Assembly: GCA_019421925.1 (NCBI GenBank)
Contig: JAHZEH010000010.1
Location: 4,247-21,286, forward strand
DNA: 17,040 nucleotides
Reading direction: 5' to 3'
Origin: Clostridia bacterium
GTDB lineage: Bacteria; Bacillota; Clostridia; Christensenellales; CALWSW01
Made by a program: the position numbers and the translations under genes. Under the pieces are notes generated by a model. The model did no database searches. It saw nothing but the letters and a program-made list of their open reading frames with translations, and was not told where the DNA came from. The stretch's first letter is position 1. The number at the start of each line of letters is the position of its first letter. Positions 1 through 6,670 of this stretch are shown here, piece after piece.

Positions 1-96
1 CCCCTGGCCAGAGTGCCAAAAACGAAGACCTTTAAACAAATTGATGATTTGATTGTATTTAGGATACCACTGAAATTCGATGTTAGTCAAGAATAA
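1..96 (+). CDS. possible 3' end of an unknown gene (partial)
   Basis: Frame 1 is open from the window edge to a TAA at 94-96 and reads as 31 residues ending in FDVSQE. The stretch is AT-rich, unlike most of the window. No family is recognisable and the start lies outside. After it, 97-200 holds a GAATATTC palindrome with a nearby T-run (weak terminator at best) and a GC-rich patch around 157-173. Chance openness over 31 codons is possible, so this is tentative. Confidence 0.3.
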   Translation, partial: PLARVPKTKTFKQIDDLIVFRIPLKFDVSQE

Positions 97-201
97 CAGA
101 AGGAATATTCGGATTTTTTGTCGGGGTGCATTTGCTCCCATCAAAGGGATATCTCCCTCTGGGGGCCCGGGGGGATTTTCACGGGATGCTGCGTTCGGAC
201 T

Positions 202-290
202 CCTCTATCCATGCCATGGATGAATTTATCCTCTATAGGCGCTTCACAATTAGCGCCATAGAGGATAAATTTGCTCTATAGCATGGAGGT
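202..290. promoter_or_regulatory. inverted-repeat cluster upstream of the XRE gene (operator or leader hairpin)
   Basis: A 20-nt arm at 224-243 and a 19-nt arm at 252-270 are reverse complements except for one extra base, separated by 8 nt. CTCTAT recurs at 203-208, 231-236 and 274-279, the last just before the ribosome binding site, and a small palindrome ATCCATG-C-CATGGAT sits at 207-221. Repeated half-sites beside a small HTH gene suggest autoregulation, but a leader hairpin would look the same. Confidence 0.5.
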
Positions 291-297
291 AACACAT

Positions 298-633
298 ATG
301 GATGATTCATTGAAAAAGATGGCAAAAAGACGATATGGCCGTCAAAAACCCCAGGGCTTATCCCGAATGGAGGGATATGGGAAAATACACATCAGGCTGA
401 ATGAGCTGATTCAGCAATCAGGCGTCAGCAAGAGCAAATTGAGCCATCGGGCGGAGATGCAGCGGTCCCAGATCAACCACTATTGCAACAATAGGGTGAG
501 CCGCCTTGATATTGACGTATTGGCCAGGTTGTGTACGGCTTTGGATTGCAGGATTGGAGAATTGCTGGAATTTGTGCCCATTCGGCCAAGGGGATTCAGG
601 GGACTGCGGAAAAAGGGAAAAGGGCGCGGCTGA
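298..633 (+). CDS. small XRE/Cro-CI-type helix-turn-helix regulator
   Basis: This encodes a 111-residue basic DNA-binding protein. Residues about 30-91 form a Cro/CI-type helix-turn-helix domain (HTH_26-like): a first helix IRLNELIQQSG, a turn SKSKLSHRAEM, a recognition helix RSQINHYCN, then the closing ALDCRIGELLEF. The N-terminus (1-25) and the C-terminal RGLRKKGKGRG are very basic and lack a ligand domain. I chose ATG 298 because GGAGGT at 285-290 sits 7 nt upstream; the in-frame ATG at 271 lies before that site and overlaps the CTCTATAG repeat. The gene stands alone, so its targets are unknown; autoregulation through the repeats just upstream is plausible. It could also be a prophage or toxin-antitoxin orphan, but no partner is visible. 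Confidence 0.85.
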   Translation: MDDSLKKMAKRRYGRQKPQGLSRMEGYGKIHIRLNELIQQSGVSKSKLSHRAEMQRSQINHYCNNRVSRLDIDVLARLCTALDCRIGELLEFVPIRPRGFRGLRKKGKGRG

Positions 634-749
634 GAGCATTGTCAGGGGATGCGCTGCCAAACAAATGCAGAAGTGTGGAAGATAAATTCTTCTATGCCTT
701 CTCGTTTTCAAAGTGTAAAATAGACTCAAATACTTTATGAGATGGGTTC

Positions 750-902
750 TTAGGGACAATGTCCCAAGTCTGAGCAATGAAATGCGAACCACGGTTTGCA
801 GAGCCATAAAGCACGCCGATTCAGGCCGTTTCGAAGGCTTGGGATTTCATTGCTCTGGCTAAGCGGGGGCGGAGCCCCCCAAAGCTCCCCCCACAGAAAG
901 GA
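750..902 (+). promoter_or_regulatory. structured leader ahead of the GNAT gene
   Basis: This non-coding stretch contains GGGACAATGTCCC (752-764), a hairpin GCGAACC/GGTTTGC near 784-799, a 12-nt perfect inverted repeat (772-783 with 844-855), CCCAAG (763-768) complementary to CTTGGG (838-843), and a GGGGGC/GCCCCC hairpin at 865-879. The two long-range pairings cross, so together they would form a pseudoknot. CTCC at 886-889 could pair with the Shine-Dalgarno GGAG at 899-902. It may be a cis-regulatory RNA or a decayed repeat. Confidence 0.35.
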
Positions 903-907
903 GTGCC

Positions 908-1378
908 ATGATACAGATTCGGTTTGTCGAGGGCAGGGGCGAGGGGTTTGAGTCCTGCCTGGCCCTGCGCATCCAGGTGTTTGTTGAGGAGCTGGGGGTG
1001 GATTCTGCCCCACAGGATGACGAGTGGGACGCCATGGCCGCCCATGCCCTGCTGCTGGATGAGAAGGGGGAGGCCGTGGCCACAGCCCGCCTGTATCCGG
1101 AGGACTTGGGCTGGAAGGTCGGGCGGGTGTGCGTCAGAAAGACGGAGCGGGGCAAGGGGTATGGGGAGATGGTTGTTCGGGCTGTCTGCGCCAAGGCTTT
1201 CGCCCTGGTGCCCGATTCCACGGTCCGCCTGCATGCCCGGCTGGAGGCCAGGGGCCTCTATGAGAAGCTGGGCTTTGCAGCGGAGGGCGCGCCCTTTTGG
1301 GAGGCGGGCATGGAGCACGTGGCCATGGCTGTGACAAACAGGACCTTCCGCTGGAGCGGCAGGTGCGGGAAAAATTAG
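908..1378 (+). CDS. GNAT-family N-acetyltransferase, ElaA-like
   Basis: A 156-residue cytoplasmic protein of normal GNAT length, expected to transfer the acetyl group of acetyl-CoA to an amine; the acceptor is unknown. The acetyl-CoA-binding motif A is clear at about 71-95, with the pyrophosphate loop RGKGYG at 81-86. The C-terminal GLYEKLGF (116-123) is the usual motif-B strand/helix. The order LALRIQVFVEELG near the N-terminus and MEHVAM near the end match the ElaA-like subgroup. The start is supported by AAAGGAG ending 6 nt before ATG 908. It stands alone between a structured leader and an unrelated exported protein. It ends in TAG, as do two other genes here. Confidence 0.88.
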   Translation: MIQIRFVEGRGEGFESCLALRIQVFVEELGVDSAPQDDEWDAMAAHALLLDEKGEAVATARLYPEDLGWKVGRVCVRKTERGKGYGEMVVRAVCAKAFALVPDSTVRLHARLEARGLYEKLGFAAEGAPFWEAGMEHVAMAVTNRTFRWSGRCGKN

Positions 1379-1493
1379 AAATTCATGGAACAAAACGCAG
1401 GCAGCCTTCGTTTTAATGCATAGAGGGCCGGGGACAAAGGTCTTCCGGCCGGCTAAAAGAATTGACAACTACTTTAACGGAGGTATATTCCTG

Positions 1494-2612
1494 ATGAAAA
1501 AAGTGATGCTGATTGCCATGAGCGCCGCAATGGCCGCGGCCTTTGCCGTAACCGCTTTTGCGGCCGACAACAAGGCTGATTCCGTCTCGGCGCCCGCTTC
1601 CATGCCTCAGTCTGTGGATGCTGAGGATAATCTGGAGGATCCCGTTGCTGATCCCGTGCAGAGCGATGACAGCGAGGACTTTGACATGCCCGAGAAGCTG
1701 CCCCAGTTTATGGAGTACACCGGCAAGATCACGGAGGTGGATGCGGAAAACGGCCGTATCACCATCGACTCCGCCCGCATGGGCGAGATCGTCCTGACCG
1801 TGGGCGAGGAGACCTACGTGATCGACCAGCAGGCCGTGGCGCCTGTGGCCCTGAAAGACCTGAAGGCGGGCGATGAGATCGTGGCCTATACCCTGCCCAT
1901 CATGACCATGAGCCTGCCCCCCATCACCAACGCCCGGGTCATCCTGACCAATGCGCCCGCCGAGGGAGCGACCGCCCACTTCATCGAGGTGGACACCGTG
2001 ACCCGGAACGAGAACGGCGCCCTCTCCATCCTCAGCGCCAACGGCGACCTGATCGTCACCGTCAACGAGGACACCGCCCTCATGCCCTATCTGACCCGCC
2101 AGCTTGTCACCCTGGACACCTTCCAGCCCGGAACCCGCTTCCTGGCCTACTATAGCGAAGTGGCCGAGAGCTACCCCGCCCAGGCGACGGCCAGCAAGGT
2201 CGTGGTCTTTGCCGATGCGTACGCAGGCTATGTGGAGGTGGACGGCGAGGACGTCATCGTGAACGGAACCAAGCTGGTCTACCCTGCGCTGAAGGAGAGC
2301 GTCCCCTCCTCTATGGAAGGCGTCGGGGACCAGACCTATACGCTGATCCCCGCCACCAAGGCCGCCCAGGCCCTGGGCCTGACCACCCGCTACAATAAGG
2401 AGGCCAAGCGCCTGACCGCCTACCAGATCAATGAGGAGGGCAAGATGGAGGCCTACTTCACCGTGGAGCCCGGCAAAGTTCAGGTTGTGGGCGAAGAGGG
2501 CAAACTTGAGGAGCTGGAGGACATGGTGGTGCGCACCAACAAGGGCCTGCTCTATGTGGAACTGAACTTCTTCTCCCGCCTGCCCCAGGCTGTTAAAACC
2601 GTTGTGCGGTAG
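1494..2612 (+). CDS. exported stalk-domain (copper amine oxidase N-like) protein
   Basis: A 372-residue secreted protein of unknown function. The first 24 residues are a Sec signal peptide (MKK, a hydrophobic core, then AFAA for signal peptidase I). After an acidic low-complexity linker (about 25-65), two beta-rich repeats follow (about 72-165 and 166-245, starting YTGKITEVDAENGRITI and HFIEVDTVTRNENGALSI). The last part, from about 252, with NGTKLVYPA and LIPATKAAQALGLTTRYN, resembles the stalk domain named after copper amine oxidase N-termini; such domains usually serve as cell-surface modules. No sortase or lipid anchor and no metal or catalytic motif is visible. ATG 1494 is preferred over the in-frame 1416 because GGAGGT at 1479-1484 precedes it and the signal peptide starts there. 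A terminator closes it as a single-gene unit. Confidence 0.8.
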   Translation: MKKVMLIAMSAAMAAAFAVTAFAADNKADSVSAPASMPQSVDAEDNLEDPVADPVQSDDSEDFDMPEKLPQFMEYTGKITEVDAENGRITIDSARMGEIVLTVGEETYVIDQQAVAPVALKDLKAGDEIVAYTLPIMTMSLPPITNARVILTNAPAEGATAHFIEVDTVTRNENGALSILSANGDLIVTVNEDTALMPYLTRQLVTLDTFQPGTRFLAYYSEVAESYPAQATASKVVVFADAYAGYVEVDGEDVIVNGTKLVYPALKESVPSSMEGVGDQTYTLIPATKAAQALGLTTRYNKEAKRLTAYQINEEGKMEAYFTVEPGKVQVVGEEGKLEELEDMVVRTNKGLLYVELNFFSRLPQAVKTVVR

Positions 2613-2644
2613 GATAGACATGTTCAGCCTGCTGTAAGTTTTAG

Positions 2645-2680
2645 AGAGAGGCGCGGCCATCTGGCCGCGTCTCTTTTTTA
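2645..2680 (+). terminator. intrinsic terminator of the stalk-domain gene
   Basis: GC-rich stem (2646-2658 with 2663-2673, containing CGCGGCC/GGCCGCG and a two-base bulge) followed by six T at 2674-2679, 33 nt after the stop. Confidence 0.9.
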
Positions 2681-2783
2681 TCCCATTCAACTGGGGGAGG
2701 AAACCGGGCGGAGCGGGGACCTGTGAGAGGGGCCGAATGTTGCAGCGGGAATGGCCCAATGGACAGAGGGGGGCCGCGCAAAG

Positions 2784-2813
2784 AAGGGGCGCCGCTGTAA
2801 AGCGGCGCCCCTT
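2784..2813. terminator. 13-bp perfect hairpin with GTAA tetraloop, downstream of the decayed TIGR04076 gene
   Basis: Arms 2784-2796 and 2801-2813 are perfect complements around a GNRA-type loop. There is only a short T-stretch on either side, so it may end transcription from both directions weakly, or protect 3' ends. Confidence 0.6.
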
Positions 2814-2832
2814 TCACATCTCCGACCCGCCC

Positions 2833-3177
2833 CTACCGGACGGGCTCATAGTTGATCTCGGACTCCTCCCCTGTGGCTTCCAGCTTAAAGATGACGGGGC
2901 GCAGTCCGTCGTTGCAGCTGCAAATCGCCACGCCCGGTTTGCGGATCCAGTCCCCGTAATAAAAGACCTCCGCGCCCGCGCCGTGGGCTAGAGCGAAAAC
3001 ATACTGATAAATGGCCTACCAGGCCTCGTCGCACAATCCCTGGGGCTTGGCGTAATCGGCGTAGAAGACCTGGCCTTCGCGCATCATGGGGCAGGCGGTC
3101 AGACCCTCGGCCCCATATTCTGCGGCCAGTTCCTGATCCAGCGTGGTCTTGAGAACGGTGATTTTTACTTTTTTAAT
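2833..3177 (-). pseudogene. TIGR04076-family gene broken by an internal amber stop
   Basis: Read from 3177 down to a TAG at 2833-2835, the frame is 115 codons with one interruption: TAG at 3016-3018 (codon 54). Before it comes KKVKITVLKTTLDQELAAEY... ending LCDEAW; after it the same frame continues AIYQYVFALAHGAG, then DWIRKP, CNDGLRPVIFKLE and EPVR. Both halves align without gaps around the break to the intact paralogue at 3978-4298 (ENAW-T-AIHRTVYA and CNDGRRPVIFELT). Where that paralogue has its initiator there is no ATG: the codon before KKVK is ATT, with a GAGGGGG-like ribosome binding site 8 nt upstream. Two lesions point to a decaying gene. Upstream on the same strand is HxlR, separated by a weak terminator. 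The family's function is not known to me. Confidence 0.82.
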
Positions 3178-3210
3178 GGTGGGCGCCCCCTCTGACTGAT
3201 TTTCCTGGGG

Positions 3211-3233
3211 AAAAACCGGCCCTGGCGAGCCGG
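3211..3233 (-). terminator. weak intrinsic terminator after hxlR-type gene
   Basis: On the minus strand CCGGC/GCCGG with an 8-nt loop is followed by five T. The stem is short, so leakage into the downstream decayed gene is likely. Confidence 0.5.
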
Positions 3234-3291
3234 AGAGATCTTTTCCGGAGGATGCCCCATTGTAGCATCTGCTCAGACCAGTGAAAACCAC

Positions 3292-3777
3292 TTACTTTTT
3301 TGTAACAGCAGGTTCCTCCGAGAGGGGCAGAGTGTGGATCCGGCGGCATACCTCGTTGGGCCAGTGGATATTGTCCGTCTCCTCCAGGGGCCCCCAGATA
3401 GTGACGACCTCCTTCCAGCCCCGCTCGGGAGTCATGTTTTCCCAGCCGCAGCGCTTGCCCCAGCGGCACATCTCCATGATGACGGGCATGAAGTCCATGC
3501 CCACCACAGTCAGGGAGTACTCCACCCGCAGGACGGCCCCGTCATCGTACTCGGTGCGTATAACCAGGCCGGTGTCCTCCAATTGCTTGAGCTGCTCGGC
3601 CAGAACTTTGTCGGAAATGCCGGGAAGGGTCCGGCGGAGCTCCCCGTAGCGAAGCTGCCCGTTCGTACCGATCTCAAAAAGGAGGGGCAGTTTCCATTTG
3701 CCGCTGACCAGGGAGATCGCATATTGGAAGGGGGACATCCCGTCCCTGGGCGGGGGAAGCTTCGTTTGCTTTTCCAT
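3292..3777 (-). CDS. HxlR-family winged-helix transcriptional regulator
   Basis: A 161-residue DNA-binding protein. The HxlR winged helix spans about 15-108: SGKWKLPLLFEIG (25-37), LRYGELRRTLPGISDKVLAEQLKQLEDTGLV, then the wing with RVEYSLT and the closing helix GMDFMPVIMEMCRWG. The C-terminal 50 residues, including several Trp, are longer than the usual HxlR minimum. Members of this family often sense redox or electrophile stress through cysteines; here Cys are at about 104, 110 and in NEVCRR, but there is none near the N-terminus where YodB/HypR-type sensors have one. The start is set by AGGAGG 7 nt upstream of the ATG. It is divergent from the TIGR04076/flavin-reductase operon and probably controls it, and possibly itself, through the shared intergenic region. 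Confidence 0.9.
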   Translation of the reverse strand: MEKQTKLPPPRDGMSPFQYAISLVSGKWKLPLLFEIGTNGQLRYGELRRTLPGISDKVLAEQLKQLEDTGLVIRTEYDDGAVLRVEYSLTVVGMDFMPVIMEMCRWGKRCGWENMTPERGWKEVVTIWGPLEETDNIHWPNEVCRRIHTLPLSEEPAVTKK

Positions 3778-3822
3778 GGGATTCCTCCTGATTCTAAACA
3801 GAATGGTGTATTATAAATTATA

Positions 3823-3843
3823 GCATCCCCTGAACGGGGATGC
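3823..3843. promoter_or_regulatory. 8-bp perfect inverted repeat beside the hxlR-type promoter
   Basis: GCATCCCC (3823-3830) and GGGGATGC (3836-3843) flank 5 nt, directly upstream of two overlapping TATAAT-like boxes on the minus strand (about 3810-3821). Candidate operator for the regulator's own promoter. Confidence 0.45.
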
Positions 3844-3890
3844 CAGAAGCGGTTTATGTTCCTCATCTGTGTTGGAAATACTCACAAAAT

Positions 3891-3904
3891 GGTAAGCGCT
3901 TACA
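3891..3904. promoter_or_regulatory. cre-like catabolite-response palindrome
   Basis: GGTAAGCGCTTACA contains the perfect palindrome GTAAGCGCTTAC and differs by one base from the optimal CcpA cre site TGTAAGCGCTTACA. It lies about 50 bp upstream of the plus-strand -10 box. CcpA or another LacI-type regulator could bind it. Confidence 0.65.
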
Positions 3905-3912
3905 AAAAAGTG

Positions 3913-3946
3913 CGGTCTGTTACATTTTAAACAGACCGGCTATACT
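3913..3946 (+). promoter_or_regulatory. promoter and 9-bp inverted-repeat operator of the TIGR04076/flavin-reductase operon
   Basis: CGGTCTGTT (3913-3921) and AACAGACCG (3930-3938) are perfect inverted repeats spaced by 8 bp, immediately before a -10 box TATACT (3941-3946). A weak -35 (GTTACA, 3919-3924) falls inside the repeat, so a bound protein would overlap the -35 region and spacer. The divergent HxlR-type protein is the natural candidate. Confidence 0.6.
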
Positions 3947-3977
3947 AAAATTGTCACCTGCGCAGGAGGCATCTGTT

Positions 3978-4298
3978 ATGTATCAATGCAACATCAGAGT
4001 GTTGGAGACCACGGTTCAAAAATTTTCGGACGAACTGCACATCCCGCCAGTGGGTCCCTGCCCGGTCTTTTCAGTGGGGCAGGAGTGGACCCTCTCCCAC
4101 TATGGCCGCCCTCTGGACTTCTGTGAAAACGCCTGGACCGCCATTCACCGGACGGTCTATGCAGTGCTATCCGGCGCGGGCAGCGCCATTGGCGGAAGCT
4201 GGGTGGAGGATGGGAAGCAGGCGATTGTATGCTGCAACGACGGGCGGCGGCCGGTGATTTTCGAGCTGACCCGGGTGGAGGCCGGAAAGGACGGATAG
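3978..4298 (+). CDS. TIGR04076-family protein (function unknown)
   Basis: A 106-residue cytoplasmic protein, usual length for this family. Visible conserved elements are CNIRVLETT at the start, CPVFSVGQEW (about 30-41), FCENAWTAIHRTVYAV in the middle and CCNDGRRPVIFELT near the end; paired Cys in CP and C(C/S)NDG suggest a metal or redox role, but that is only inference. The longer frame from 3840 is rejected: AGGAGG at 3964-3969 places the start at ATG 3978, downstream of the promoter. It precedes the flavin reductase by 31 nt and should be co-transcribed with it. A decayed paralogue lies on the other side of the HxlR-type gene. Confidence 0.82.
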   Translation: MYQCNIRVLETTVQKFSDELHIPPVGPCPVFSVGQEWTLSHYGRPLDFCENAWTAIHRTVYAVLSGAGSAIGGSWVEDGKQAIVCCNDGRRPVIFELTRVEAGKDG

Positions 4299-4329
4299 TG
4301 GTTTTCTAAAAGGACGGAGGAAGAAAATC

Positions 4330-6258
4330 ATGAGACGAGCTTTGGCAATTTTGCTTAGCCTTGCAATGCTTTTTGCCCTGGCCGGGTGTGCCGCACCCGC
4401 TCAGGAGGAACCACAGCAGACCGCTCAGGCCCCTGCGGATGCGGCGGAGAACCCGGGGACAGACGTTCAGCCCGCAACCGCCCCCAAATTCCAGGCGGGG
4501 AGCTATACCGGCACAACCGACGGCTTTGGCGGCCCTATCACGTTGGAGTTTGTCCTCAGTGAAAACGCCATCGAGAGCGTTACTGTCGTCGAGAGCTCCG
4601 AGACGCTGGGGATCGGCCAGCTGGCGCTGGAGAAGCTCACCGCTCAGGTGGTGGAGTATCAGTCCATCGGCCTGGATTCCGTGTCCGGCGCAACCGTGAC
4701 CAGCACCGCCTTTTTTGCTGTCGCCGAGGACTGCCTGTCACAGGCGGGCGGGGACCTGGAGGCCCTCAAAAAACCGGTTGAGAGGGCCGTCTCCACCGAG
4801 GTGAGCAGGCTGGAGGCCGACGTAGTGGTCGTGGGAGCGGGCCTGTCCGGCCTGTGTTCTGCGGTGAGCGCTGTGGAGAACGGCGCGAGCGTCATCGTGC
4901 TGGAGAAACTGGCCGTTACCGGCGGCAGCGCTAAAGCTTCCCTGGGTTCCTATTTGATCTGCGAGGTGCCGGAGAACGAGGGGTACCACGTCTCGGAAGA
5001 GGAGGATACTCTGGACGCCGCTATGGAGCGGTGGATGGATTATCAGGCCAACAGCGTCCGGGTCTCCCCCTATCCCGATGAGGAACGCCTGAAGGAGCAG
5101 CTCGTCCAGAGCATGTTTACGATCGGCTGGCTCGAGACCCAGGGAGCCAGCTTTACCCCCAAATCCCCCATCGCGGAGCGGGGCATGGCTATGGCTCAGG
5201 GGGATGTTGTCACTGACAGCACCGACGGCAGGGCCGCGGCCAAGATTCTCAACCGGCTCAAGGCTGTGGCCGAGGAGAAGGGCGTTCAGATTTATACCGA
5301 AACTCCCGCAACCGAGCTCATCGAGGAGAATGGAGTGATCGCGGGTGTGAGGGCGGACTCCCCCTCCGGCCCTGTGGAGGTACGGGCCAGGAATGTGATT
5401 CTGGCCAGCGGCGGCTTTGCCTGCAATGGGGAGATGTTCTCCGAACTGATCCCAGAGATCCCCGAGGTATTCACCATCAGTTCTGTGGGCAACACGGGCG
5501 ACGGCATTGCGATGGCCCAAGCTGTGGGCGCGGCGGTGTTTGAGGATGCCTGGGTCAACCCCTGCTGGCCCGCTCCCGCCAACGCTTTCCACCAGGCCAA
5601 CCCCAACGCCACGGTGTTTCAGTATTCCAACAGTCCCATTGAAGGGGTCTCGGAGGACACCTACCACCGCCTCATGGTGGACAAAGAGGGAAACCGTTTT
5701 ATGAACGAAGCCGCCCACTATGCCCTTCAGATCCTCACCCTGGCCCGGCTTGAAGCAGGTCCCTACTGGTCCCTGTACAACGGCCTCACGGGTGTGGCGC
5801 TGGAGATCGCCGAGTCCGGCCTGTCCACCGGCGCGGTGGTCAAGGGCAGCACCATTGAGGAGGTTGCCCAGACTGCGGGCGTGGACCCCGTCAACCTCCA
5901 AAAGAGCGTGGACGCTTACAATGCAGCCTGTGAAGCGGGAGAGGACGGCGAATTCGGCAAGTCCGCCGAATATCTGGATAAACCCATCGGCGAGGGCCCC
6001 TATTACATGATCCAGATCATTCCCGCCTGCTCCGACACCCTGGGCGGCGTCAAGACCAACAGCAGCCGCCAGGTTTTGCGGGAGGACGGCTCAGTGATCG
6101 AAGGGCTGTATGCGGTTGGAGCCATGAGCAACAAATACTACTATAACCAGCTCTATTTCAGCGGCTCCGCGCTCACCTTCTCCTCCACCGACGGCAGGAT
6201 TGCCGGCGCCCATGCGGCGGGTGTGGAGGATCCCATGAGCTGCAGGCCGGCGGCGTAA
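4330..6258 (+). CDS. surface lipoprotein reductase: covalent-FMN domain plus FAD fumarate-reductase-like domain
   Basis: A 642-residue predicted extracellular lipoprotein that should pass electrons from a covalently bound FMN to FAD and then to a small organic acceptor. Signal peptide 1-19 ends in the lipobox LAGC with C20 as lipidation site. An FMN-binding domain spans about 55-140; DSVSGAT (116-122) is the recognition motif for flavin transferase ApbE, with T122 as the likely attachment residue. From about 163 an FAD_binding_2 domain begins with VVVGAGLSGL (GxGxxG 169-174, ribose-binding E192), followed by GNRFMNE (454-460), GGVKTNSSRQVL and EGLYAVG. The Arg-Asp expected shortly after RFxNE in fumarate reductases is absent (NEAAHYA), so fumarate is unlikely; the substrate is unknown. 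Urocanate- or enoate-reductase-like use is possible. GGAGG precedes the ATG by 9 nt. Confidence 0.88.
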   Translation: MRRALAILLSLAMLFALAGCAAPAQEEPQQTAQAPADAAENPGTDVQPATAPKFQAGSYTGTTDGFGGPITLEFVLSENAIESVTVVESSETLGIGQLALEKLTAQVVEYQSIGLDSVSGATVTSTAFFAVAEDCLSQAGGDLEALKKPVERAVSTEVSRLEADVVVVGAGLSGLCSAVSAVENGASVIVLEKLAVTGGSAKASLGSYLICEVPENEGYHVSEEEDTLDAAMERWMDYQANSVRVSPYPDEERLKEQLVQSMFTIGWLETQGASFTPKSPIAERGMAMAQGDVVTDSTDGRAAAKILNRLKAVAEEKGVQIYTETPATELIEENGVIAGVRADSPSGPVEVRARNVILASGGFACNGEMFSELIPEIPEVFTISSVGNTGDGIAMAQAVGAAVFEDAWVNPCWPAPANAFHQANPNATVFQYSNSPIEGVSEDTYHRLMVDKEGNRFMNEAAHYALQILTLARLEAGPYWSLYNGLTGVALEIAESGLSTGAVVKGSTIEEVAQTAGVDPVNLQKSVDAYNAACEAGEDGEFGKSAEYLDKPIGEGPYYMIQIIPACSDTLGGVKTNSSRQVLREDGSVIEGLYAVGAMSNKYYYNQLYFSGSALTFSSTDGRIAGAHAAGVEDPMSCRPAA

Positions 6259-6285
6259 TCCCTCCCCATCTATAGGATCTGTTCA

Positions 6286-6320
6286 GGGCGGGCATCCTCA
6301 AAAGGGTGTCCGCCTTATTG
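6286..6320 (+). terminator. probable terminator after the first flavin reductase
   Basis: GGCGGGCATCC pairs with GGGTGTCCGCC around a short A-rich loop, followed by TTATTG. The U-tract is poor, so termination may be incomplete. Confidence 0.6.
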
Positions 6321-6595
6321 CATCCCGAAACCCCTGGTCAGGTCAGTGGTTCCCAAGGGCCTATGTCGATGGGAGCGGCATAAAAACTCCCTTTGCCATA
6401 CAAAAGGTGCGGTCTGCCAACTGCACATGAAAGACGGAGAAGGGGGGATACAGATGAGGCTGAATGACATCAACGGGCTTATTTATATGTGATAAATACC
6501 GCATGGCGTTGATACTGGAGTATCGCTGAAAGGCGTCTTGCCGGGAAAAGCGGAAGGCCCGCCGCCCTGCGTATCTTTCCTCTGGAATTTCCTCC
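6321..6595. other. intergenic region between the two flavin reductases
   Basis: No convincing gene. It holds an AT-rich inverted repeat TATTTAT/ATAAATA (6480-6486, 6492-6498), a small hairpin GATAC/GTATC (6511-6524), and a 12-codon ORF at 6454-6492 (MRLNDINGLIYM) behind AAGGGGGG. On the minus strand a frame without a standard start is open for about 80 codons down to a TAG at 6361-6363. It may be the remains of a lost gene. Confidence 0.35.
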
Positions 6596-6626
6596 TTGAC
6601 CTTCAGGTGGACTTAACCTTTATAAT
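6596..6626 (+). promoter_or_regulatory. MerR-type promoter (19-bp spacer) of the two-FMN reductase operon
   Basis: TTGACC (-35, 6596-6601) and TATAAT (-10, 6621-6626) are separated by 19 bp, the long spacing typical of MerR-activated promoters. Nearly centred in the spacer is an imperfect dyad AGGTGGA-C-TTAACCT (6605-6619; 5 of 7 positions symmetric). The MerR gene at 9009 in the same operon is the likely regulator. Confidence 0.65.
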
Positions 6627-6630
6627 CAAA

Positions 6631-6646
6631 TTAACGACGTCGTTAA
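6631..6646. promoter_or_regulatory. 16-bp perfect palindrome at the transcription start
   Basis: TTAACGACGTCGTTAA lies 4 bp after the -10 box, covering the expected +1. A site there would normally block initiation. TetR-type operators look like this, but no such regulator is encoded in the window. Confidence 0.6.
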
Positions 6647-6670
6647 ATTTACAACATGGAGGAAACGTTG

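Noticed and set aside
1462..1490. TTGACA-17-TATATT, a near-perfect promoter just before the stalk-domain gene
   Set aside because: The start site would fall near 1497, after the ATG at 1494, and the -10 box overlaps the spacer behind GGAGGT. It cannot drive the chosen start, though it could make a shorter transcript.
2737..2991. Plus-strand frame of 84 codons
   Set aside because: It is antisense to the decayed TIGR04076 gene and runs through the 2784-2813 hairpin.
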